From the NCBI GenBank assembly GCA_017998495.1, contig JAGOCY010000072.1:1-6952 (forward strand): a stretch of DNA of 6,952 nt, read 5' to 3'. Shown here in pieces: positions 1-6,296 of the stretch. A program made the translations under genes and the position numbers. Below the pieces are notes generated by a model. It was not told the origin of the DNA, ran no database searches, and saw only the letters and a list, made by a program, of their open reading frames with translations. Source of the stretch: Corallincola sp. (GTDB lineage Bacteria; Pseudomonadota; Gammaproteobacteria; Enterobacterales; Neiellaceae). Position 1 is the stretch's first letter. Each line of letters opens with the position of its first letter.

Positions 1-130
1 GCATCATGCTGCTGTGCATGCCATCTTCGCCAGCACCGGCCTGCTGGCCTTGCGGCTGCTGCGGCGCCCCTTGCTGCTGTGGTGCTGCTCCTGGCGCTCG
101 CCCCTGCTGCATACTTTGAATAAGGCCCAT
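1..130 (-). CDS. Gln/Pro/Ala-rich phage protein, N-terminal part only
   Basis: The first 43 codons of a gene that leaves the window at position 1. It starts at ATG 130-128, sharing one base with the stop of the preceding gene (TGATG), with GAGAGGG upstream in a good position. The peptide begins MGLIQSMQQGRAPGAAPQQQ and goes on with G-A-P-Q-Q-P-Q-G-Q-Q-A-G-A-G-E-D-G-M-H-S-S-M-M. It is dominated by Gln, Pro, Gly and Ala and is probably disordered. I recall phage structural proteins encoded in this position that start with a similar short helix and Gln/Pro linker, but the folded part is outside the window, so no function is assigned. Overlap and shared strand place it in the same transcription unit. 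Confidence 0.65.
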   Translation of the reverse strand, partial: MGLIQSMQQGRAPGAAPQQQGAPQQPQGQQAGAGEDGMHSSMM

Positions 131-1398
131 CAGTACCCTCTCTTGCCTGTGGTCACATTAAAGCGACTCGGATCGTAATAGCTGCTGTCGAACGCCAGCG
201 AGCTCTCGCCCTGCCCTGTACTGGCCAGACTCTGGCGCGGTGGGGCAAGGTAGTCTTTGCCGCTGCCATTGCCGATTTGCCCAGAACCTTTGTTGACAGT
301 GTTGCCTGCCTGCTCATTGAGTTGGTTAAGTACCGCCCCAAAGCCTGATGCTGGTTGCGTAAGCCCGTTAACCGCCCCCGTCATTACAAGCCCAGCACCA
401 GGAACAAGGCCTGATAACAGGCTAACCCCAGCCTTCAGGGTTGAATCAAGGCCTCCCTCAGAACCGAGCTGAGTGCCGCGCTGCCCTTCAAGTCTGGAGG
501 AGTCAAAGTCACCGTTAGCAGCATCCCGCCCGATACCAGAGAAGTAGGAATCAGCGTTCCCCACATCACCGGCCAGACCGGCGACAGCCTTCCCTGCGCC
601 GCCGAGTAGCGTCCCGCCAACAATATTGGCGCCAGCCTGCTTGTTGTAGGCACCTGACGCGTCGGCAATGTTGGCCTTGTCGCGAGCAGTTAGCGTCCCT
701 TCTTGCGCCTTGCGCTGCAGGTTGCCGATCACCCCGTTCACGTTGTCGGTCTTGATGGTTTCGTTAAAGTTGGTTGAGGGGCCGAATCCAAGCGCCCCTT
801 TTACCTTGCTGGTCAGTGAGCCATCATTCATCCCGTACATCGACGGGCCGCCGATCGAGCTGATGTTGTGGTTTGGCGTGCTGGGCGTAGCCCCATAACT
901 GCTCAGGGTTTGGTTGATAGAAGAAACTCGACTGGCAACGCCACCCTTTCCGGCCTGATCCCCCTTGGCTGACAGACCTCCATCACTGGCCTTGGCGTTG
1001 CCACTGCCGATGGCCTGAGCCGCCGCCCGCCCGGCGCTGTATGCGCCGCGCTGATCGGCCTCACTCATGCCGCCAGCCAGCCCATTACCGCCTGCCAGAT
1101 TGCCGCTGGCCTTGCCAGTCCCGACAGATCCGGACTTGCTAAAGGAGGAGCTGGCTTTGCTGCTGGAGCTTCCTGCCGCGCTTGCGCTGCTGGTTGAGCC
1201 TTTGCTGCTGGATGAGGAACTGGATGATCCCTTGCTGGCTGAGCTGCTGCTGGAGCCGCTGCCACGGTTATTGGCGGACGAGCCCTGGTTCTTGCTACCG
1301 CTGCCGCTCGAACTGCTCTTGCTGCCCTCCCCGCTGCCGCCTTTCTGGTTGCTGGACGAGCCTTGGCTGGTGCCGGTACCACCGCGATCCATTGCCAT
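130..1398 (-). CDS. Ser/Gly-rich putative internal virion protein
   Basis: A 422-residue protein of unknown family. Residues 8-95 are almost entirely Ser, Gly, Lys, Asn, Thr and Ala, with long serine runs and no hydrophobic core, so this head should be disordered. Residues 111-135 form an Ala-rich helix (MSEADQRGAYSAGRAAAQAI). Residues 190-250 look folded and contain a V-I-G-N-L-Q-R-K helix. Two Gly/Ala-rich hydrophobic segments, at 258-280 and 321-360, have small residues spaced like a glycine zipper. The C-terminus has aromatic and basic residues (D-S-S-Y-Y-D-P-S-R-F-N-V). No lysozyme or transglycosylase motif was found. Position after the tail genes and the composition suggest a protein stored in the head or ejected with DNA (inference). 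ATG 1398 has GGGGG six bases upstream; a second ATG at 1392 is possible. Its stop overlaps the next ATG. Confidence 0.6.
   Translation of the reverse strand: MAMDRGGTGTSQGSSSNQKGGSGEGSKSSSSGSGSKNQGSSANNRGSGSSSSSASKGSSSSSSSSKGSTSSASAAGSSSSKASSSFSKSGSVGTGKASGNLAGGNGLAGGMSEADQRGAYSAGRAAAQAIGSGNAKASDGGLSAKGDQAGKGGVASRVSSINQTLSSYGATPSTPNHNISSIGGPSMYGMNDGSLTSKVKGALGFGPSTNFNETIKTDNVNGVIGNLQRKAQEGTLTARDKANIADASGAYNKQAGANIVGGTLLGGAGKAVAGLAGDVGNADSYFSGIGRDAANGDFDSSRLEGQRGTQLGSEGGLDSTLKAGVSLLSGLVPGAGLVMTGAVNGLTQPASGFGAVLNQLNEQAGNTVNKGSGQIGNGSGKDYLAPPRQSLASTGQGESSLAFDSSYYDPSRFNVTTGKRGY
1114..1377 (-). repeat. Low-complexity serine/glycine-coding tract
   Basis: Codes for residues 8-95 of the Ser/Gly-rich protein. 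Serines use AGC, TCC, TCA and AGT mixed, so it is an amino-acid-level low-complexity region and not a clean trinucleotide expansion. The opposite strand consequently shows an open Leu/Pro-rich frame with no support as a gene. Confidence 0.85.
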
Positions 1399-1769
1399 CA
1401 GTTACCCCCTAATGCAGTCTGGTTTTTCTTGATGTTGGCCAGCACCCCGTTGGTCAGCGTGCCACCCTGGGTCATGCTGTCGCCAGCCAGACCGGGCGTG
1501 ACCTGATACTCGATCGGAGTGACAACCGGCGCACCGTAGACGGTATCCTGCCGGTTCCAGTCCTCGTCGCGCAGCTTGCGCTGCTCCTTGAGTGCGTCGC
1601 GGTTCTCCATGTAAGAGCCGCCAGCGACCAGGGCGGAGCCGAGCAAGGTGGCCGCTCCAGGGTTGTCCTGCATCCAGGTGCCGGCGCTGGAGAAGCCACC
1701 CAGCACAGATCTAACTGCGCTATCGGCAAAATCCAGTGCGCTGGATACCATTCCACCAAAATCAAACAT
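1398..1769 (-). CDS. Small phage protein with one hydrophobic segment, unknown function
   Basis: A 123-residue protein that I cannot assign to a named family. Residues 1-36 form an amphipathic, Phe-containing region (M-F-D-F-G-G, then D-F-A-D-S-A-V-R-S-V-L-G-G-F). Residues 37-54 are a short Gly/Ala/Leu stretch (NPGAATLLGSALVAGGSYM) that is marginal as a membrane span. Residues 55-75 are strongly charged (E-N-R-D-A-L-K-E-Q-R-K-L-R-D-E-D-W). The rest looks extended, with V-V-T-P-I-E-Y-Q-V. Such an amphipathic-hydrophobic-charged layout would suit a small internal or membrane-interacting virion protein (inference). The ATG has an AGGGG site six bases upstream, overlapping the previous stop. Its TGA overlaps the next ATG by one base (TGATG). 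Confidence 0.55.
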   Translation of the reverse strand: MFDFGGMVSSALDFADSAVRSVLGGFSSAGTWMQDNPGAATLLGSALVAGGSYMENRDALKEQRKLRDEDWNRQDTVYGAPVVTPIEYQVTPGLAGDSMTQGGTLTNGVLANIKKNQTALGGN

Positions 1770-1779
1770 GCGATACCCC

Positions 1780-2343
1780 TTATCCGATATTTACGCCGGG
1801 CAGGCTGATGGTCGGGAAATTAGACCAGTCAGGACGAATGGTGCTGATATTTGAATAGAGCTTGTTGTACATATCCAATGTTGAATTAAGCTCTTTTTTC
1901 ATGCTGTTAATTAGATTTGTTTTATCTGCAGCAGTCATTGATTTGTCAGAGGCTAGAGCTGCATATCGCTCGTTATAACTGTCGATAGCAGACTGTATCG
2001 AGCTCATATACATGCCGTGGGTATTTGCCACCACCTGCTGAGACAATTTGTCTTTATCGGCCGCAGTCGATGCATTCTGTTGAGCAACTGGCAGTGCGAC
2101 ATCAACCATTGCGCGCTGGGCGGCCTCAGTGCCGATAGATGAATTACCAAGGCCTCGTTGAGTAGCCGCAGCCTGACCATTTGATTTTGCCACTCGCATT
2201 AGCAGGCTATTGGAATTAAGGGTTGAGTTGAGCTGGTCGTTGACATTGGTGGCGTCAAAGTTAGGTGCAACCTGTTTCTGCTCAGGCTGCGTCTCTGTCC
2301 GGGACGAGGTAATACCCATCCCTGACAAATCAGTCGTTGCCAT
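1780..2343 (-). CDS. Helical virion protein, possible internal/ejection protein
   Basis: A 187-residue protein with no enzyme motif. Residues 1-30 are polar and probably disordered. Residues 36-95 carry L-N-S-T-L-N-S-N-S-L-L-M-R, then TQRGLGNSSIGTEAAQRAMV and A-L-P-V-A-Q-Q-N-A. The R-G-L-x-N-S-S-I motif followed by an Ala-rich helix and P-x-A-Q-Q-x-A is one I recall from phage structural proteins encoded downstream of tail genes. Residues 96-165 are long amphipathic helices rich in Lys, Asn and Ser. The C-terminus is short and strand-like. The ATG has AGGA seven bases upstream, after a 39-base gap from the previous gene. The part coding for residues 141-161 is much more AT-rich than the surrounding genes. 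The ejection role is inferred from position. Confidence 0.58.
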   Translation of the reverse strand: MATTDLSGMGITSSRTETQPEQKQVAPNFDATNVNDQLNSTLNSNSLLMRVAKSNGQAAATQRGLGNSSIGTEAAQRAMVDVALPVAQQNASTAADKDKLSQQVVANTHGMYMSSIQSAIDSYNERYAALASDKSMTAADKTNLINSMKKELNSTLDMYNKLYSNISTIRPDWSNFPTISLPGVNIG

Positions 2344-2382
2344 AATGAAGTCCTTTGTGATGGGAAAATTAAGGTTGGGTAA

Positions 2383-2703
2383 TCAGGCCGGCCACGGGTA
2401 TTGCCGCTGGATTTCTTCGAAGCGGGTAATGCCGCGCTGGCGCACGACTTCCCAGCCACTCTCGCCCATCTCCTGCATGCGGATGGCTTCGTTAAAGTGA
2501 CGGTCAGATCCGGTGACAGGATCTGCGTAGGCATGCAAACGCAGCTGCTCGATTTCATCTCGGCTGGCTGTTTTCAAAACCCATTCGCCTGTTTCTATTG
2601 CGACATAATCGACTTCAGGCCTCTCGCTTTGCATCTGTACCAAACCATCAGGGCAGTCTCCGCCGAACTGCTGGGCTGATTCGCCCGGTTTTGCGTAAAT
2701 CAT
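2383..2703 (-). CDS. Small conserved phage protein, possible fibre/tail assembly factor
   Basis: A 106-residue soluble protein with no signal peptide or membrane segment. Residues 36-46 hold an I-E-T-G-E-W-V strand. Residues 48-105 are mostly helical: TASRDEIEQLRLHAYADPVT, then G-S-D-R-H-F-N-E-A, M-Q-E-M-G, G-W-E-V-V and F-E-E-I-Q-R-Q-Y-P-W-P. I recall the A-Y-A-D-P-x-T-G-S-D-R-x-F motif from small phage proteins encoded just after tail fibre genes and sometimes labelled tail assembly chaperones. That role is an inference from position and helix content. Its ATG directly follows the fibre TAG stop, and GGAGG five bases upstream lies within the last fibre codons, so the two are probably translated together. 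Confidence 0.6.
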   Translation of the reverse strand: MIYAKPGESAQQFGGDCPDGLVQMQSERPEVDYVAIETGEWVLKTASRDEIEQLRLHAYADPVTGSDRHFNEAIRMQEMGESGWEVVRQRGITRFEEIQRQYPWPA

Positions 2704-3603
2704 CTATCCCTCCCACTTGCGAATCGCTACCCGGCACGGAGCGGATGATAGAGCAGCATTAGGAGATGAAACCCCATGCCCACCAAGTCCATCCGGGGAG
2801 TTAGTAGCCACCATAACACGGCCCGTCTGAACCACTATTCCAACGCCCTGCACGTATGTAGCCTTTGTCCCAAGACCACCAGTGGTAGAAGACGCGGAGC
2901 CACATTCCGCCCACCGGTTGTTCCACCAAATTTCAGCAACCACATCAACCCTCGTGTTTATACCAAACGGGTTGGTCAGAATGTAGGAATTGTTTGGTGC
3001 AAGACTAGCTGGTAACGCAGCATCTACCGTCTCGTGTGTGTCGTGCGGAGCGCCGCTAGGGTAGGTAGCCGGAATCAGCGTTGTGAATTTACGAGCCTCA
3101 AGTGCCGTCACCCGATCAGCCAGCGCATCAGTCGGCAACATAACAGACCACGGCAACCAGGAGTTGGTGGCAATATTCTGACAAGTGCGCTTGGCCAGCG
3201 CGCCAGTATCGTTGCTGTCCGGGTAGTAAATCTGATTGCACACACCGTTGAGGGTGTAAACATGCAGGACGCCAAGATTCAATACAGGTGGCTTATTATC
3301 GCCGCTTGCTCCAACAACATCGTAAAGACCAGCTTTCGTCAGCGTGTTCCAATCCTCTGATGTAATGCTCTTTCGGTACATAGGAAGATTGAGCGCTTCC
3401 AGAGCAGCAAGATTGACCGCATCGTCGCTATCTACCGGCGCGCCAACCTTAACCGCCCCCTCAAACCCACTACCCTCCCGGTGAGGCGTTGGCAACTTGG
3501 CAAAACCGCGGGCAATAGCGTCAAACTCCTGCTCCATTGCCAGGCCATCCGCTACCTCGCCAGGGTTCATCTCGGACAGTCGGTCGTAATAATCGTTAGC
3601 CAC
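2704..3603 (-). CDS. Tail fibre with probable knob domain
   Basis: A 299-residue host-recognition appendage. Residues 1-70 (ANDYYDRLSEMNPGEVADGL, then a D-A-I-A-R-G-F helix, L-P-T-P-H-R-E-G-S-G-F-E-G and V-K-V-G-A-P-V-D-S-D-D-A-V-N) match the virion-attachment end of many short phage tail fibres. Residues 91-157 (AGLYDVVGAS, then GVLHVYTLNGVCNQIYYPDS, A-K-R-T-C and N-S-W-L-P-W-S) look like a pyocin-knob-type domain. Residues 157-173 form a short heptad-like helix that could hold a trimer. Residues 205-299 are Gly/Ser/Val-rich strands ending in P-C-R-V-A-I-R-K-W, a plausible receptor-binding tip. The start is GTG 3603, with GGAGG seven bases upstream, overlapping the previous gene by 8 bases. 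The receptor cannot be inferred. Confidence 0.8.
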   Translation of the reverse strand: MANDYYDRLSEMNPGEVADGLAMEQEFDAIARGFAKLPTPHREGSGFEGAVKVGAPVDSDDAVNLAALEALNLPMYRKSITSEDWNTLTKAGLYDVVGASGDNKPPVLNLGVLHVYTLNGVCNQIYYPDSNDTGALAKRTCQNIATNSWLPWSVMLPTDALADRVTALEARKFTTLIPATYPSGAPHDTHETVDAALPASLAPNNSYILTNPFGINTRVDVVAEIWWNNRWAECGSASSTTGGLGTKATYVQGVGIVVQTGRVMVATNSPDGLGGHGVSSPNAALSSAPCRVAIRKWEG

Positions 3604-5902
3604 GCTGCAGCCTCCGTTGGATATAACTGATGATTAGGCCGGTCAGGTTGAAATTAGGCTCGCTGGCTGAGCGTCCGCTAAAGGCCAGTGAAATGGATGT
3701 GCCATGACCATTGAGCGGTTGGACGTTGGATTCATCCTGCGCTTCTGTTGCCCAGTAAAATTGGTTCCAGTCCGAGTAGTTCCAAATCCCGTCCTGACCG
3801 TCATCCTGCTGCAGTTGCATGCTGTCAGACTGGTACTGCCGGCCATGGCGATAATCCAGTGAGTAGGCCATCTTGGCGCGCAATCTTCCGCGCCTTGTCT
3901 GCTCCAGCGTCATACTGCGAAAGCTCTTAACCACCATTGGTGAGCCAAAGTGGCTGTAGGCCAACCTGATCAGCCAGACGATATTGACGCCATCGAAGCT
4001 GGTAGCCTCTTCATCCAGCTCAAAAACCCAGCCATCCTTGCCGGTGATGGTGAAGAAGTTGCGCTCAGCCAGCTCGTCGTAACGCCAAACCTGATCTACA
4101 GGAGAACCATAGGAGAACTCGGTTGCCTCAATACTGCCGTCCGCGTTGAGCTTGATGGCCAGATTGCGGCCTGATGGTGAATAAAGGCGATACTGATTGG
4201 CGGCGGCCACCTGAGTGGATGAATGCCAGCGAAAGCGCTCGATAATTGGCTGAATCTTCTCTGCCGGGTCGAGCATGTTCAGAGCGAAGTCACCAAATTC
4301 CTGAACCCTGTCCAAGCGAACAAGCCCGCGATCTGACAGGCCTACCGGAACAAAGGTTGGCTGCAGCGTGCCATCCTGCACCCCTACAGACTCGCTGATC
4401 ACCTTCTGCTGCCAGTCTTTTGAACCGGTACCATAGAGCGCCAACGTGCGATTCTTGGCGGTTACCATCAGCACGCCGCCGGCGCTGGTACGCATCCCGG
4501 TGATCTCATCACCCACCGCAAAGACGTTAGCCCCAAGCAGTCCAGACCAAGTAAGCGGATTGCCTGGCCCGGAGTGTGCATATTGCCCTCCGCGGTAAGC
4601 TACAAACAGGTGGCTGGCGTGCGCCTCTATCTTGATGGGGGTATCAGCAGCCTCATTGGCTTGGTTGGTGATGAGCGGGACAATTCTACCGTTCTCACGC
4701 AGCTCAATAGCCCGCTGCACGCCGCTGGCCAGATAGGCGCGGCGCATGGATGGATCGCCAAAGAAGTTGTGAACCAGTGTTTCGTAGCGCCCGCCAGCCT
4801 TTAGCACGATAGCCTTGCTGGCCACTACCTCGCAGAACGCTGTGAAGCGGTACAGAGTGACAGCTGTATTGGTCGGAACAGTCCTGCCGTGGACGTTCCA
4901 CACCGTAAGCACATGCACCGTACTGGTAGTGGTGTCTTTCTTCTTGTACGACACCACTGGGAAGAACTGACCGCCGACCAGCGCGTACCAGCCGGCATTA
5001 TCCTTCTCGTCGATAGTGCCGCCGCTCAGCATATTTGTGGCTGTCTCAGCTGTTGGCGTTGTCGTGCCGGCCAGCGCCGCGGTGAGTGTTACTGCATAGT
5101 TATTGACTGGAGCGGAGCGTAATACCTGCCCGGCGGCAAGAGACTGGCCACTAGGCAGCGCCAGCGTTCCGCTGTAGCCATCACCTGCCATCTGCGCCGT
5201 ACAGTTGAAGGTAGCCCCGTCACTGTGGCGGATAAGGTTGAGATCGCCATCATCAATCCCGAAGCCATCCTGTACAGTGACTTGCGAGCCAAATCCGGTG
5301 ATCTCCTGCCACCCTGAACTGGTTGCCCGGAACAGCCCGCCAACTTCAAGACTCTTGTCTCTGATGGCGAACACCTCATCACGGATGGCAACAACGCAGC
5401 GAACAGGGCCAATGCCAGGCACCTGACCGATAGCGGTGCGCCGCCAGTCTGCCGCCTTGGCCGATGCCGTCAGCATGTCGTCAATGGTGCGAGCCGAGCG
5501 GGACGGCACGTTGGCCAGCGTGTAGCTGGTAGCTCCGATGCTGAATGTGGCTCCTGCTGCCAGTGACGGGCTGGCATCGGTTCCGATAAAGGCATCTCCA
5601 CCTGACACATGCAGCAGCACACCAGCACCGCCAGCCCACGTTACCGCCTGAAAGGTAGCCTCGGCAGGTAGCGCAACGGCGCCATCCGTGCGAAATACGA
5701 AGTAGCCCTTGGTCTTGGACGGACGAGGCCGACCATCAAAACGGTCAAACCCGAGCGTGCGCCGGTAACCACCCGTCACGCAGGGCTCCACATTGATGGC
5801 AGTAATGGCAAACCCTGGCGCCTTGGCCAGCGGCGTAGTGGCAAGATCTAGCCCGCCACCCAGCAGGATGATCTTGCTCTCCATGGATGGCAGTCTCACC
5901 AC
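3596..5902 (-). CDS. Large tail protein, probable nozzle / tail tubular protein
   Basis: A 768-residue structural protein, expected to form the tail tube or nozzle below the adaptor, like T7 gp12 (about 790 residues) in position and size. Near the N-terminus, residues 11-60 show I-I-L-L-G-G-G-L-D-L, then P-G, an N-V-E-P, Y-R-R, and G-F-D-R-F-D-G-R-P-R-P-S. This opening is typical of a phage tail family that starts with a G-G-hydrophobic-D motif. Near 159-185 is GQVPGIGPVRCVVAIRDEVF. Around 455-500 is V-G-D-E-I-T-G-M followed by repeated short strands, which suggests beta-propeller-like blades (inference). No enzyme motif was seen. The start is taken as GTG 5902, with GGAGG six bases upstream. 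GTG 5899 and ATG 5884 are alternatives, but 5884 lies too far from that site. The gene overlaps the adaptor stop by 7 bases and the fibre start by 8. Confidence 0.72.
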   Translation of the reverse strand: MVRLPSMESKIILLGGGLDLATTPLAKAPGFAITAINVEPCVTGGYRRTLGFDRFDGRPRPSKTKGYFVFRTDGAVALPAEATFQAVTWAGGAGVLLHVSGGDAFIGTDASPSLAAGATFSIGATSYTLANVPSRSARTIDDMLTASAKAADWRRTAIGQVPGIGPVRCVVAIRDEVFAIRDKSLEVGGLFRATSSGWQEITGFGSQVTVQDGFGIDDGDLNLIRHSDGATFNCTAQMAGDGYSGTLALPSGQSLAAGQVLRSAPVNNYAVTLTAALAGTTTPTAETATNMLSGGTIDEKDNAGWYALVGGQFFPVVSYKKKDTTTSTVHVLTVWNVHGRTVPTNTAVTLYRFTAFCEVVASKAIVLKAGGRYETLVHNFFGDPSMRRAYLASGVQRAIELRENGRIVPLITNQANEAADTPIKIEAHASHLFVAYRGGQYAHSGPGNPLTWSGLLGANVFAVGDEITGMRTSAGGVLMVTAKNRTLALYGTGSKDWQQKVISESVGVQDGTLQPTFVPVGLSDRGLVRLDRVQEFGDFALNMLDPAEKIQPIIERFRWHSSTQVAAANQYRLYSPSGRNLAIKLNADGSIEATEFSYGSPVDQVWRYDELAERNFFTITGKDGWVFELDEEATSFDGVNIVWLIRLAYSHFGSPMVVKSFRSMTLEQTRRGRLRAKMAYSLDYRHGRQYQSDSMQLQQDDGQDGIWNYSDWNQFYWATEAQDESNVQPLNGHGTSISLAFSGRSASEPNFNLTGLIISYIQRRLQRG

Positions 5903-6294
5903 TCACACCCTCCACCGGCAAAGGTGAGGGGCGGCACATACCGGCGCACCAGAATGGTGTGGTAGTTACCCCACTCCTCATCAGCCCGAATGCGCAGCTC
6001 TGCGGTGACCTGACTGATAGACATCCCGCGCAGGGCGTGCCACACGATGGCCATGTGATACGCCTCATCAATGAACGGGATATCGGTGTCAGCAGTCAGC
6101 GTCTGCAATGGCGTGGCTGGCGTGGCCTTCAACCACTCCCAGTCATTGCGGCCCATCTGGATTTTTTGCCATGACTCACGCACCGCGTTGACATAGCTCA
6201 GCATCCGTCCGCTTTGACCGATCACGGTATCAGGGCCGCTGCCGAGGTCCTGGCACTCGGCCCGCAACCGCTGGCACAGCTCAAGGAAGGTCAT
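5896..6294 (-). CDS. Head-to-tail adaptor, SU10-adaptor-like, compact form
   Basis: A 132-residue protein expected to sit under the portal and join head to tail. The N-terminus (TFLELCQRLRAECQDLGSGP, then V-I-G-Q-S-G, a Y-V-N helix, S-W-Q-K-I-Q and N-D-W-E-W-L at 50-55) matches the opening of SU10-type phage adaptors as I remember them. Residues 62-120 (LQTLTADTDIPFIDEAYHMA, then I-V-W-H-A-L, and later E-W-G-N-Y and a basic helix end) match their C-terminal helical region. The usual members are roughly 200 residues long. Here the strand-rich part between the W-L near residue 55 and the L-T-A-D-T-D-I-P near 66 seems absent. The ORF is intact, so this is an in-frame reduction, not a frameshift. 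The Shine-Dalgarno is weak, suggesting coupling to the preceding gene. The TGA stop lies inside the next gene's start region. Confidence 0.72.
   Translation of the reverse strand: MTFLELCQRLRAECQDLGSGPDTVIGQSGRMLSYVNAVRESWQKIQMGRNDWEWLKATPATPLQTLTADTDIPFIDEAYHMAIVWHALRGMSISQVTAELRIRADEEWGNYHTILVRRYVPPLTFAGGGCEW
5908..5913 (-). promoter_or_regulatory. Ribosome binding site deciding the nozzle gene start
   Basis: GGAGGG on the minus strand, inside the 3' end of the adaptor gene. It lies five bases from GTG 5902 and eight from GTG 5899, both plausible, but over twenty from ATG 5884. This is why a GTG start is preferred. Confidence 0.6.
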
Positions 6295-6296
6295 GG

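Noticed and set aside
1..130. CTG/CAG-rich stretch as a microsatellite or direct repeat array
   Set aside because: The triplets are interrupted and explained by Gln, Ala and Pro codons of the partial gene.
1067..1432. Leu/Pro-rich open frame on the plus strand
   Set aside because: It is the antisense image of the Ser/Gly-rich tract (AGC codons read as GCT/CTG), has no convincing ribosome binding site and runs across the junction of two well-supported minus-strand genes.
1636..1661. True transmembrane helix in the 123-residue protein
   Set aside because: The hydrophobic run is only about 17 residues, with several Gly/Ser, so it is marginal and kept as a note only.
2344..2382. Possible promoter or hairpin in the 39-base gap between two genes
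   Set aside because: Slightly AT-rich, but no paired -10/-35 boxes and no inverted repeat seen; the gap only holds the ribosome binding site for the next gene.
2776..3360. Plus-strand open frames opposite the fibre gene
   Set aside because: Composition is unlike phage proteins, no ribosome binding site supports them, and the minus-strand fibre has recognisable domains over the same bases.
5896..6294. Frameshift as the cause of the short adaptor
   Set aside because: Both conserved ends are in one frame, with no family-like residues in the other frames between them.
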